DNA of 64,000 nucleotides from Paralvinella palmiformis (lineage: Eukaryota; Annelida; Polychaeta; Terebellida; Alvinellidae): contig JAODUP010000270.1 in NCBI GenBank assembly GCA_025642065.1, forward strand, positions 190,001 to 254,000, given 5' to 3'. Both the position numbers and the translations under genes were made by a program. A model generated the notes under the pieces. It was not told where the DNA came from. It saw nothing but the letters and a program-made list of their open reading frames with translations, and made no database searches. Each line of letters begins with the position of its first letter. The first letter of the stretch is position 1. Shown in pieces: positions 14,108-26,100 of this stretch.

Positions 14108-14252
14108 TATCCTAATAACCAGGTCACCTAGATCACGTCTAACATTGGCTATACACAAAGAGGATACCCAAACGACATGGTTATCTAGATCATGTTTGAC
14201 ACAAACCAGACACAAGGGGTACCCAAACGACATGGTCACCTAGATCATGTCT
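14108..14252 (+). repeat. diverged left flank of the 55-bp minisatellite
   Basis: GATACCC at 14163, GGTACCC at 14218 and GGTATCC at 14273 keep the 55-bp spacing, but the units (CACCTAGATCATGTCTGACA type) differ clearly from the core. Confidence 0.85.
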
Positions 14253-14820
14253 GACATGGACTAGACACATGGGGTATCCTTTAAACATAGTCATTTAATT
14301 GTTATATGACATGGACTAGACACATGGGGTATCCTTTAAACATAGTCATTTAATTGTTATATGACATGGACTAGACACATGGGGTATCCTTTAAACATAG
14401 TCATTTAATTGTTATATGACATGGACTAGACACATGGGGTATCCTTTAAACATAGTCATTTAATTGTTATATGACATGGACTAGACACATGGGGTATCCT
14501 TTAAACATAGTCATTTAATTGTTATATGACATGGACTAGACACATGGGGTATCCTTTAAACATAGTCATTTAATTGTTATATGACATGGACTAGACACAT
14601 GGGGTATCCTTTAAACATAGTCATTTAATTGTTATATGACATGGACTAGACACATGGGGTATCCTTTAAACATAGTCATTTAATTGTTATATGACATGGA
14701 CTAGACACATGGGGTATCCTTTAAACATAGTCATTTAATTGTTATATGACATGGACTAGACACATGGGGTATCCTTTAAACATAGTCATTTAATTGTTAT
14801 ATGACATGGACTAGACACGA
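14253..14820 (+). repeat. 55-bp minisatellite, homogenised core of ten units
   Basis: CATAG landmarks fall at 14286, 14341, 14396, 14451, 14506, 14561, 14616, 14671, 14726 and 14781, exactly 55 bp apart. The ten units appear identical by eye. A partial unit ends the core. Confidence 0.97.
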
Positions 14821-14945
14821 GGGATACCCCAACAACATAATCACGTTGATCATGTCTGGGATAGCCCAGACACAAGTGGGTACATGAACAACATGGTTAC
14901 CTAAATCAACTCTGACTTGGAACAGATACAATGAGTTACCCTAAA
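14821..14945 (+). repeat. diverged right flank of the 55-bp minisatellite
   Basis: About two more units with the GGATACCCC, GATCATGTCTGGGA, GGGTACATGAACAACATGG and AGTTACCC landmarks, resembling the left-flank type more than the core. An (ATC)n tract follows. Confidence 0.75.
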
Positions 14946-15195
14946 ATCATCACCGTCATCATCTTCATCATCATCATCATCATCATCATCATTACTATCA
15001 TCTTCATATATTCATCATTACACATTATGTAGTCAGCCAGTTATGCCCTAATAAACACACAACCCCCCCCCCACTTCTGGAAACATGACATAACAGGCTT
15101 TCAACGACCTTTTCATGCGAGGTACAGTCAATACACACACATATTATTATTATTATTATTATTATCCCGCGAAAAGTGAAACATGTTATTGTTTA

Positions 15196-15453
15196 GGTTG
15201 TACAGTCGTATTAGACCGAAGTGGGTCGGTTGTACAGTCGTACTAGACCGAAGTGGATCGGTTGTACAGTCGTATTAGACTGAAGTGGGTCGGTTGTACA
15301 GTCGTATTAGACTGAAGTGGGTCGGTTGTACAGTCGTATTAGACCAAAGTGGGTCGGTTGTACAGTCGTATTAGACCAAAGTGGGTCGGTTGTACAGTCG
15401 TATTAGACCGAAGTGGGTCGGTTGTACAGCCGGATTAGACCGAAGTAGGTCGA
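15196..15453 (+). repeat. 32-bp minisatellite, eight units
   Basis: GGTTGTACAG starts at 15196, 15228, 15260, 15292, 15324, 15356, 15388 and 15420. Variants are CCGAAG, CTGAAG and CCAAAG. The last unit is the most diverged. Confidence 0.95.
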
Positions 15454-16539
15454 TGTCACGTGTTTCCTATCCTGATTGTACTATCAACTACTGTTTATAT
15501 CCCACAATCATCAGAACAATATATTAGTATTGAAGTGTACCAACAACCAAAGGTAAATACTATATGACAGACACTGTCAGAAGATGAACTAACAGACAAA
15601 AAAGATGTACAATCTACTTAATAAATAAAATTAATAAGATTATCAGTATTATAATTTTTTATTATTATCACTAGTATTATTATCATTATCATCATCATTA
15701 TCATAATTTGTATTATCATAACTTATATTATCATCATCATCACTATTATTATTATTATTATTATTATTATTATCTTTGACGTGAAGCAAGCTCGATAAAG
15801 AAGCCAATCTAATCAATGTCTACCAAAACGTGAAGAAAAGTGTTTTATTTGTAGGTAGAGTGTGTAGTTTATATGAAGTAATAACATGGTTATTATAACA
15901 TGTTAATATGAGTTATATCAGAGAGTCAGGTAAGTAGGTGTGTCTGCTGATTGATCATTAAAAACTATCGGACATTTTAATAATGGAAGAACTAGATCAG
16001 CTATGAAATGGCAGGTAAGTAATAGGTAAAGATTTAATAACGCGTGCAATCCGGACAGGAACGGCCACCAACGAACTGCCTTCGGTGGCAGACATGATGA
16101 ACTTCACACACACACACGCACGCACGCGTGTGTGTGTGTGTATGTGTCTTTATATGAGAGAGGGCGCGCGCACACAGCATGACCATTAACTTCGAAGGAA
16201 ATCATCCATTTCTACTTGTAGAGTACATCAAGATCCCACTAGCGCGGAGGTGCCGAGCTCCAGACTGCTCCATCCCTCCCGCTATCACATCACTTAGGCA
16301 AAGATCAGCAATACTGGCACGCGCCGCATACGCGATTGTAAAATTCTACTTAGACACATGATGGCATGGTTCCTTAAGTGGGCTGGGTCAGAGGGCATCA
16401 TGGAGAGCGTGATCCACCAATGACCCAGTTACAAAACCACCTGCCACCTAATGGGATGTGTTTTTTCCCCCCACTGTGTATATATTTACACAACCGAGGA
16501 TTTTTAGATCAAGCTTTGTTTGAGATCATATTTTTCCCT

Positions 16540-16885
16540 GGCCGACTGATGTTTTGTCCAGATCTTTACATCATTTTGACCTGAAAATGGTTTGACCAGA
16601 TTTTACATCGCAGTGACTGGAAGATGTTTTGTCCAGCGCTTACATAACAGTCACGCGGAGATGTTGATGTTCCGAGTAGGTGTTACATCACCGGCAATGT
16701 GGGGAGGGGTGGGTGTTTTGACCAGATTTTACATCACAGTCACCTGGGCACGTGTTTTCACCGTCCCATAGATCATTTTCACCTGGAGATGTCTTGACCA
16801 GATGTTGCCCTGATCATCTTTGCCTAAAGATGTTTTATCCACCTTTTAATAAACAGTCACCAAAAGATGTTTTGATATCAATGTC
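16540..16885 (+). repeat. diverged tandem repeat around TTTTGACCAGATTTTACATC
   Basis: Variants of GATGTTTTGTCCAGAT, TTTACATCACAGTCACCTGG recur about every 45-70 bp. The units are old and uneven. Confidence 0.6.
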
Positions 16886-17152
16886 ACAACAAATTTGCTT
16901 AGCGTTGTGTTTCGCCAAATCTTCTCCGCCAACAGTTTTGTCAATTTAATACAGACACTACCCAGTGTTATTGTTGATAGATAACGTAGTGCGCTATAGA
17001 CGTATGAGTCTTGGGACAGATCCCAATATTGCCTGCAAGTGTGGGATACTTCATCCTCAAATAAAAGGCTTCAGCTTATCATCTCCTTTCCATTTCCATC
17101 CATTCAGTCAACCACCCTCAACTGTTGGCATGTTTGTTTTTCTATGCTGACG

Positions 17153-17162
17153 CGCGCGTGCG

Positions 17163-17204
<42 letters not shown>

Positions 17205-17217
17205 CATGCGCAAATGG

Positions 17218-17287
<70 letters not shown>
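17153..17287 (+). repeat. compound (GT)n, GCGC, (AT)n, (GT)n microsatellite
   Basis: Alternating purine-pyrimidine sequence through nearly the whole tract. Confidence 0.95.
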
Positions 17288-17290
<3 letters not shown>

Positions 17291-17789
17291 AGGTAAGTAT
17301 TATTCATTCATTTATTATTTATCAATATAACGGCTTCAGTATACGCACTGTGCTTCTAACATTCTCTTTACAGCTTTGTATAAAGTTTAAAGTTGAAGTT
17401 GAGTAAATCGGATAATTTTACAAATTAAACGCTCTGCCGTATAACAGTCAATTACTATTCTTACAATAGACTGTATAAATCTCAACAGCATCCATTTGTC
17501 TATCCATTAATTCACAATCAACAACATATATTCTGATCCGGTATAGTCTGGTCAGAATCACCTGGCGTTGTTTCTTATCAAATCTTCCTCTACAACGTTT
17601 AGCAATCTTAAAATGGCATTCTTGTAATAAGATGACAAATAAATTGCTATGGTCGTGTCTCTCCAACTTCACCATCCGAATACTCTACTTTCAATCCTCC
17701 CCCCCCCCCCCCATTATGACCTATCGGTAAAATAGGTTTATTCCAGTTTGTTCTGAAAAGCAAATTACAGTCGTCTGGTAATATCTACC

Positions 17790-17797
17790 CCCCCCCC

Positions 17798-17892
<95 letters not shown>
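17790..17892 (+). repeat. C-run, (CA)n, (GA)n microsatellite
   Basis: Ten C, a short CA run, then GA runs with one GGA break. Confidence 0.95.
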
Positions 17893-17896
<4 letters not shown>

Positions 17897-19289
17897 TAAT
17901 GATGATTGAACTTCGAGCATCAGTTGGAACAAGCAGAACCCCTTTAGATCTACAATGGTACTTGATGCGTTAATTAAATGAATCAATTTAATCAACATTA
18001 AAAAAAAACATATTTAATAACATTTTGCCACGTTAGTGTAGTAATTGTGTGTCTATATGTTTTAGTTATAAATTATATATCCAATTAATCGTAGTTGTTG
18101 CCATACATATAGAATGTTAATCATCTACGTTCATTTCAACATAAATTATTGCTTAATGTCTGAAGAGAGTGCTATAAAAACGTGTTCAAATAAAACGTAA
18201 CATCAGATGGTATCGGTCTTCAAAAATCACGCAAGTATTTCTTCCCTCCAACTGATTATATCGCGGTTCAGTAATAATTACAATGTTTCACAATAACCGA
18301 TATGCATGCTCCAATATGCACATTAAAAGGGCCGCACATATTTTGTGCGTGGTCCTTCTATTCTGGCCCGCCATTACCGAAAGGGTGAACTGTCTAGCCA
18401 CCCAGAAATACTTCGTTTCTATTGAGATTACCAGCCTCGTATGAGGAGCGTAGTTTACCTTTTTGCGCGCCACCATCTGTTCTAATCGGAGTGGCTTTCT
18501 GCAGCCATCCCATTATAGTTCTAATTTTGAAAGGCTCGCGCAATGGATATTTCATTCGAACTGCGTAATCCAGGGATTTCCAGGAGTATTCTATTTCAAT
18601 CTTAGACAGACAACTAGAACATTTTTATGTATCACGGTTTTGGCCAGCACGTCTCAGCCGAAGGAAGCTGTATATACACCTGTGATAGGGCAAGAAAAGC
18701 GTTGTCTTCACGACTGACTGCATCCACGAAAATCGACTGAAAGTTGACATTTGCTCAAGGGCACAGATCCTTAACGGATGGAAAAATTATCCCCCCCCCA
18801 CTTCGCTGAGAGTGGGTAGGGAATGAATCATGTACAATTTCCCCAATTTCCCCATCATATACATAAATATCTGACACCTTATGGGCCATACACAAGAACA
18901 ATGAAGCGTTTTTCTTCAAATTTGGTCAGTACATAGTGTTATTATTTGTACTGATTACCGACTCACCCCTAGCCATCCAGTGGTGCCCTGGAGAGAGAGA
19001 GAGAGAGCCAGCTTAAAAAACAATCCTAACTTAGGCTATGTACGTTCTGGTGTTTAATGTTGTCGAAGTTTAACTTCTGCACACCCTGGATTCCCCCCCC
19101 CCCTCCACGATCCACAACTTCTAGCTGAGCGAGATTGATTGCTGCACATTGTTTTAATTAAACAGCGTCCTTTCCACTTATTTAAACAAGTAATAATTAT
19201 ATAGTACGTACTTAATCATCTTTAACATAAACGGCAATGATCCAGAGATCCTGAATTCAGAGCTTACTTACCACCGTGAGACGCTTTAA

Positions 19290-19498
19290 TGATGATGATG
19301 ATGATGATGATGGTGATTGATGTTTTTACGGCCACTTTTGTGCACATAGTAGGATAAATGGCCCGAGCTACCTCCAAAGGTAATGAAGCGAAGTCAAAGA
19401 TGAAACACCCTTCGGATATGCCCACGCAGAGATTCGAACTCAAGTGGTAGCGCGATCTGTGGTCCAACGCGCTACCAACTAGACGACGGGGGGTGCCG
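19290..19498 (-). mobile_element. tRNA-derived SINE, subfamily I, full length
   Basis: Near-complete copy reading on the minus strand, with an (ATC)n tail containing one variant, the shared body, and B box GAGTTCGAATCTC. The head end is altered (GGCACCCCCCGTCG). Divergence suggests an older insertion. Confidence 0.82.
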
Positions 19499-20004
19499 CT
19501 TCGAAAAACTGTCTCCAACTTTGCACTAAAAACACGCTACATGCTATGTAAAGGACGCGAGGGCAGCAATATGCCAAATTCAGTCAGTCAGTCAGTGAGT
19601 GCGACGTATGAGTGCAAAAAGAAGCACTCGGTAATGCAATAGCCAGTATTGTTGTAGACAGCTTACGTTCCATAATCCAGACATCTGGAGGCAAAGAATT
19701 CCACTCCGAAGGATAATCCATTATTATTAAAACTTCGCTATCCTTCAGCGTACCAACCAATTTCTCTATTAAACACGTTATGATTGTGGAGAGAAAAATG
19801 AACAATAAATAGTGATTAGAAATGATGGCATCTGAAAACCCCGAAAGTGTGAGTTTAACAAGACTGTGATGAACCCCGACATGACATACAGGCTAATTAG
19901 TGTACATCTTTGGCTCTGGTTAGCTAACTACTGACGCAGATATAAACATAAGCTGACTGAACCAATTAACGAACCGAGAAACAAAAAGGAGATGGATTAA
20001 CAAG

Positions 20005-20283
20005 AGGCTAAGTGAAAGATGAAACATCCTTTACAGCCACTTTTGTGCACAAGGTAAACTAAATGGGCCGAGCGACCTCCAAATGTCATTAGGCTAAGTG
20101 AAAGATGAAACATCCTTTACAGCCACTTTTGTTCACAACGTAGACTAAATGAGTCGACCTCCAGTGGCGATGAGGCTAAGTGAAAGGTGAAACATCTTTC
20201 CGACATAGCCCCGTCGGGGTTTGAACCCAGGTGCTATAGATCCGTGGTCGACCGCGCCAACAGTTAAGCCGCGGAGGCACCCG
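20005..20283 (-). mobile_element. tRNA-derived SINE, subfamily II, with internal tandem duplication
   Basis: The head (minus strand) is of the second type: CACCTGGGTTCAAACCCCG, then GGGGCTATGTCGGAAAG. The body segment starting AGGCTAAGTGAAAG (+ strand) recurs at 20005, 20091 and 20173 (periods 86 and 82), so the body is present about twice while the head occurs once. No (ATC)n tail is present. Confidence 0.75.
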
Positions 20284-20816
20284 CAAACAACACCAACAAG
20301 AAATGCCGATAGCCAGTCGTAATAAATCCATTTATAAACAGTTATTTACCAACAGTTATTTATAAGCAGATATTTATAAACAGTTATTTTGGCGATGCGA
20401 GTGGATGACACAGCTTTCAAGGAGTAAAAAGATCGCTTACAAAATAATAAACATTACAACATGCTAAAAATAGACCAGACATTTATACCAACGGAAAACT
20501 ATCAGACAATAAAAATGTTTTATAATTAATAACAAAAAATGGAGTCCGGATTAAGTTTACCTTTTCCAATAAATCATCTTCTTCAACGAGATCCTTTATA
20601 AACATTCCATCAAAAGGTCGTACTGAAAGTGTCCATAACTGTCAGGGCGTTTATAGCGCACAGACGTGGAAATAACATAGCGCACTTGGGAGATAATATA
20701 CCAAACAAACAAACGCACACACGCACACAAGCCGTATATACACACGCGCGCGCGCGTAGAGAGAGAGAGAGACACACACACACACACGGAGGCGGCACCG
20801 TACTGACCTAACTTAC

Positions 20817-21180
20817 TATAAAGACCCGGCTTCTCTCGTGTTAGCAGTCATCGCCCCGGAAGAGCTGGTCGTATATCTATCTACCAGACGGCCCGCCGAG
20901 ACGTGTCATAACCACACGGACGCAGCAGGACGGACTCCCGAAAATAACTGTCACCAAAGGCTATCGGGTTGCCTCCCCAGACCCGTCTGTCGTCTGACGG
21001 CGACACTTCTCCACGTCTGGAGATTCTCACCAAATATTGTCTCTGACGCCGGCAGACACGCGCCGGCAGATCCGGGATTTCCCAGTAACCATTTCACGGC
21101 GGCATCTGTTTATTGTTAAGGACGTGATTCCGGCCCGGCGCTCCGGCCGACCTGGTCAGAGAATGGCCTCTCGGGTCACT
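20817..21180 (+). promoter_or_regulatory. CpG-rich candidate promoter with TATA box
   Basis: TATAAAG at 20817-20823 is followed by about 350 bp that is much richer in CpG than the AT-rich DNA on either side. A 93-codon frame (20838-21119) covers it but matches no family I know. Possibly a first exon or regulatory island. No splice partner was found. Confidence 0.3.
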
Positions 21181-23000
21181 CACGAGCCCATAAAATAAAA
21201 TTAATTAACAGCCCAGTTAAAATAAACATAGACAATTGATAGCTATCAATTATGGCTATTTTTTTTCTCTCTCTCTTTCTATCTCTCTCTCTCTCTCTCT
21301 CGCTCTCTCTTTCGTATAGGACGTCCAGGCTCAGCCAGATTGCTGACAGCTATTTTCAGTCAAATTATTCTCTTGTTATACAATGAGAACCGATACCAAA
21401 CCTGCTGTCTCGTATGACAATACCCTGTTCGTTAACATATACGCCATGTATACTACTACGGCTAGGATATTAATTATTATATTTTCACATTTACCAGATC
21501 TGGTCGGTTGCCACTGGTTAGGCAAAGAATGCCTACGGTGAATATTCGGTTGATTATATCGCATTAGTCAATATAGCAATATAAAATTAGGATTCTCTGC
21601 GCTATAATTTAAAAAGGGACACACACACACACACATACCAATACCCTATCACACAAGTACTCGTGCCTATCTTCATTTCCTCAGTATTACTCATCTTCCA
21701 GATTTCGACATGCTGGAAGATCGCATACTTTTAGAGTATTTCGTTCAAGTTAGTTCTATATTTACCTTCTACACGTCAACAAAATTACGAAAATATTTCA
21801 TAAAAATTAACTAATACTGACAGGAATGTAAAAATTAAGCAATAGATACACCCCATACAGATACGTTTACTAAATTTACTCTGTTAATCTTTTCCCCCAA
21901 TAAAGTTTGCAATTTCCAGCGTATATGTGTCACGTGACAAACAGTACTATACCGTACCGGAAACGAGAAGGTCCTTAATCTTGCTAACCATCCACACCCT
22001 CGCCAATGTTTACTCCACGCTAACACATTTACAAATAGATATATTGACTATTTGTCTTGATGTCTGCGCAAAGTAGACGCATAAGTGTAAATAAAGTATC
22101 GTCTGCCAGAAAAAAAGCACAATCTGAAACCTGTATTTGAGGAGGAAACACATGGCTTACGATGCCGGAAACTATGTGAAATATGATATACCCTAAAAAC
22201 ATTCCAATCGGGTTGGCGGCTGTAATGATAATATTTAAAAAAAAACTCTGGTCTCGATCGGCATAAAAAATTATATTGTAACAATAAAATTTCGACACCG
22301 CGGAAACCCGCGCATGCGCATACCAAAATGACGCGATTATCGGGGTCATTCTCTCGCTTCGGCTCATATTACTCGACGCGTAAAAGCTTCGGCTTACAAC
22401 AGCAACAACGGGACTGGATAAAGATCGGATTGTAGACATTTAAAAACAAAACTGACATCATTACACGGCACTAACATTAAACATTCATTACAGTGACATA
22501 ACGGTTAACATTTGGTAACATCTCACCGGGGGTCCTGTTAACCCGGTTCTCCGTGACGTAAACGGGTGAATATCACGTGATTAAAACTGAACAACGCTTA
22601 ACTTTCACACCGCTTCGCGGCACTGGTATAGCTCTATAATAATTAAAAAAATATATCTATTTGGGTGGCACTGTTGTTGGGGTTTTTCTTTTTGTGCTAT
22701 CGGTAACCCAATCCCTGAAAACTGCCTGGAAGTGATGTGTGAGCAACTAATTACACAAAGAAGTGAAAATACGACACCGTGGAAGTGGGAAGAAATAGTC
22801 TAAAACCACACACTTCGTTATGGGATGTTTTAAACTGATTAAAAACTAGAAAAATTCTAAGTCAAGTGTCGTATCTTAGCGGATTTTTTTGGTTTACATT
22901 ATATAGACGTTATATATTTTAATACTATTATTTCTACTAAGGAAAATAAGTTACGCAAATGTATATTTTATAAACTACGTTTCAGACAATAGCCCTTCTC

Positions 23001-23002
<2 letters not shown>

Positions 23003-23049
<47 letters not shown>
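23003..23049 (+). repeat. (AT)n microsatellite
   Basis: Uninterrupted AT run of about 23 units. Confidence 0.95.
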
Positions 23050-23052
<3 letters not shown>

Positions 23053-23294
23053 TATATTTTATTTGTGGATATATGTGAACGTGGAAAACCAGGAATCAGT
23101 AAGTACCACCAGTAAGAATATGTACTCTTAACTTACGTCTACATGCAAGTTTATGTGTTGTGGCAGTCAATAAAACGGCACTGGCACAAAGCATCATAAA
23201 TCACAATTACAATAACTGGACTATTCATCAGAGATCATCATAATGATACCATATTTCCCTAAAAAGTTTCTTACCTTTTTCCCCCAATACCGAG

Positions 23295-23316
23295 TGTGTA
23301 TGTGTGTGTATGTGTG

Positions 23317-23348
<32 letters not shown>

Positions 23349-23526
23349 GCCGGCCGTGTGTGTGTGTGTGGATATTTTATGTATGTATATATATATGTGC
23401 GTGCGTGCGTGCGTGCGTGTGTGTACGTCCGTATGTGCGGGGGCGTGTGGGGGAGGCGCGCGCGCACTCGCGTGTGTGTGTGTGTGTGTGTGTCTGTCTA
23501 TCTGTCCGTCCGTCCGTCTGTCTGTG
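23295..23526 (+). repeat. GT/GC-rich low-complexity tract
   Basis: GT, GTAT, GTGC and CCGT repeats. The overlapping Cys/Val-rich open frames are artefacts. Confidence 0.9.
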
Positions 23527-24143
23527 TGCGTATACGTAACCGAAACACAACACAGCTACATATCATAACAAGGCGAGCCTCACCCACTGACAACGGGACG
23601 CTAAGTTTATGGGTTCGGCGTAAAAACTGTCAATTATAAATGTTTATAGTCTTCCTTACCGGCGGCAAAGTTTGGCCAACATTTGTTTCAAATAATGTTT
23701 ACCAATATCGGGCACCCACCCAGCCCCAACGGGACTCTGAATAAATAATGACCCCGACCCAGACTGCCAAAAAGCCTTGACTTTTAAGTGAACGGCATAA
23801 ATCTGACAACCTTGACCTATGACCTTATAATGGCAGGTGGGGTTGGATATACGAACGAGACCGGTGGTATGAGACCTACAGGTGGGTAGTACGACATAAT
23901 ACTCGTGCGGTTAAAGTGCAAGAAATAAATAATAACGCTGACAGTGAACTCTTTCTTGTTGTGCTACCCAAACACTATATTGGCCTCCTACAACAACGTT
24001 GATAGGCAAAATGAGCGCGAAAAAATACTAAACCTTCCTATTAGAATCTATTAATAAAAAGAAACCGAATAAGAAATGGTAAATTAACCAGATTGAGTCT
24101 GTATATATTTATATCCCATGCAGTGCCTATATTACATGTCACA

Positions 24144-24145
<2 letters not shown>

Positions 24146-24197
<52 letters not shown>
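24146..24197 (+). repeat. (AT)26 microsatellite
   Basis: Uninterrupted AT run. Confidence 0.95.
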
Positions 24198-24199
<2 letters not shown>

Positions 24200-24251
24200 T
24201 GACATGACGTTTTCGCCGTTATGATTCATATAACCAATCACTACGATAACG

Positions 24252-24292
24252 AGATGAAACACCCTTCAAGCCATCGAGATGCCCCCAATCAG
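24252..24292 (-). mobile_element. SINE body fragment
   Basis: GAGATGAAACACCCTTCAAG, followed shortly by GATGCCCCC, matches the central body of the SINE family (minus orientation). No head or tail is attached. It is bordered on the right by a (GAGT)n tract. Confidence 0.4.
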
Positions 24293-24298
24293 CGAGTT

Positions 24299-24370
24299 AG
24301 TGAGTGAGTGAGTGAGTGAGTGAGTGAGTGAGTGAGTGAGTGAGTGAGTGAGTGAATGTGAGTGAGTGAG
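24299..24370 (+). repeat. (GAGT)n microsatellite
   Basis: About 17 units with one GAATGT break. A shorter (GAGT)n tract lies at 51889-51916. Confidence 0.95.
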
Positions 24371-24411
24371 CATTTTCTTTAGCCTAAACGTTGCTATCAT
24401 ATCCGAGGTAT

Positions 24412-24525
24412 ATGACCAAGTGACCGTTCTCTGGGGAAATGATTAGGATGGGGAAAAGCTAGGATTAAATCCCACAGGCTAGAGATATTCAGCGCAGTTC
24501 ACTACCAGCTGTGCTATACATCGTT
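24412..24525 (-). mobile_element. possible degenerate tRNA-like SINE
   Basis: The minus strand has TAGCACAGCTGGTAGTG followed by GTGGGATTTAATCC, spaced like degenerate A and B boxes. Low certainty. Confidence 0.3.
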
Positions 24526-24684
24526 TACTTAACCAATCATTTTACTGAACAATCGTTTCACAGTTAAATCAAATAGGTATTTACCAAAACCTACAAAGCT
24601 TCGCTTCTGTGTATACGCACGTGACGATGTTAATTTACATGTACATGTATCTTATCTAACAATTAGGGTTGCGCGCATGCGCAT

Positions 24685-24746
<62 letters not shown>

Positions 24747-25114
24747 GTCACACAGATAATAACTGATCCTGTATTTACATAACATACAGTTGTTGTTTAT
24801 ATCTGTCTTCAAAGATAATAAAACATGACAACATCCATAACGACGTGACAAAGTCAATCATCTCACAGAGTAGATACAATTAATCTGTCACTAAAGGGAA
24901 ATTATTTAGCCAGATGATGATACGTCATCGTCTCCGGATATCCCCTCCCCCCCCACACACACACAGAGACACACACGATCCGCTCCCAAATAGTTAATCA
25001 ATCTCATACAAGGGATGTATAATCCTGTGATGTTAAACATGACTTTAACTAAATCCGGATTTAGATTAGAGAATACATAAAGATATCCTAATGAAATAAA
25101 AAAGAAAATTCTAT

Positions 25115-25127
25115 TATAATAATAATA

Positions 25128-25172
<45 letters not shown>
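25115..25172 (+). repeat. (TAA)n / (ATT)n microsatellite
   Basis: A short AAT run switches to a long ATT run. The minus strand translates as poly-Asn. Confidence 0.95.
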
Positions 25173-25304
25173 GAACAATATATTATAAGTGAGATGACAA
25201 ATACAATCTAAAGACTTCTTATCTAGTCTTGTCTAATAATATTCGGCAATAACAATTACTTAGATACAGAACACTAACATCTCCAAGAAGTTCTGAATTA
25301 AAAC

Positions 25305-25408
25305 ACCACATTACACCACATCACACCACATCACATCACATCACACCATACCACAGCACAGCACAGCACAGCACAGCTCAGCACAGCACAGCACAGCACA
25401 TCACATCT
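25305..25408 (+). repeat. pentanucleotide CACAT / CAGCA tract
   Basis: Runs of CACAT and CACCACAT merge into GCACA units. Minus-strand translation gives a Cys/Ala/Val-rich frame of no significance. Confidence 0.9.
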
Positions 25409-25621
25409 GTGACATCCTGAAGATGATTTTATTAAAGGTTGAACCCAAAATATTAAACTAAACCCAAGTAGAAGGAGCTTTAAAATAAAGCTCTTGTTGT
25501 CTACAGTGCTCACATTGTTGTCGTAGTAACAGGGCCATGGTGTACAGTCCAGTGGACCATAAGATCAACCTGGACTAGAGAGATAATGATGGACTGGAAA
25601 AATAGGACTGGGAAGAGTCGA

Positions 25622-26100
25622 CAGGGATTGGACAGACAGGAATGCAGAGGAGACATGATACCTGATGTGGGAGAGTAGACATGAGATGGGACAGTAAACA
25701 TGAGATTGGACAGAAGACATGAGATGGGACAGTAGACATGAGATGGGATTGTAAACATGACATTGAACAGTAGACATGAGATGGGACAGTAGACATGAGA
25801 TGGGATTGTAAACATGACATTGGACAGTAGACATGAGATGGGACAGTAGACATGAGATGGGATTGTAAACATGACATTGGACAGTAGACATGATATGGGA
25901 CAGTAGATATGAAATACAACAGTAGACAGAAGATTGGACAATATACACGGCATGGGACACTAGATACGACATTAGACAGTAGACAGGATATTGGGACAGT
26001 AGACATGAGATTGGACAGTGGCTATGAGATGGCACTGCAAACAAGATATGGGTCAGTAGATGTGCCATAAGAAATTAGACATCATATGGAATAGTAGACA
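25622..26100 (-). repeat. 19-bp minisatellite with 57-bp higher order
   Basis: The basic unit is AGATGGGACAGTAGACATG. In the centre, three unit types alternate so that GATTGTAAACATG recurs at 25747, 25804 and 25861. The ends are diverged. Because 57 is divisible by 3, all three minus-strand frames stay open for 140-167 codons. These are not genes. Confidence 0.95.

Larger units (their letters stand above)
15454..19289. other. AT-rich intergenic DNA
   Basis: (TTA)n and (ATC)n runs at 15650-15775, the diverged repeat at 16540, two large SSRs near 17.2 and 17.8 kb, then low-copy DNA. No gene is recognised. The frames at 17448-17675 (minus) and 18463-18717 (plus) are unassigned. Confidence 0.6.
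21181..25114. other. low-copy DNA with SSRs
   Basis: Includes the 18-bp palindrome at 21234, TC-rich tracts near 21.3 kb, long AT runs and a GT-rich block. The 136-codon minus frame at 22029-22439 is unassigned. Confidence 0.6.

Noticed and set aside
14108..15453. Possible CRISPR array because of regularly repeated units
   Set aside because: Units are directly abutting tandem repeats without unique spacers, in a eukaryotic genome.
22029..22439. 136-codon minus-strand frame with hydrophobic stretches
   Set aside because: Length is within chance expectation. A second minus frame overlaps the same DNA, and no family or splice context is recognised.
25510..26068. Three long minus-strand frames (143-167 codons) resembling a repetitive protein
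   Set aside because: All three frames are open because the repeat period is divisible by three. They translate a minisatellite, not a gene.
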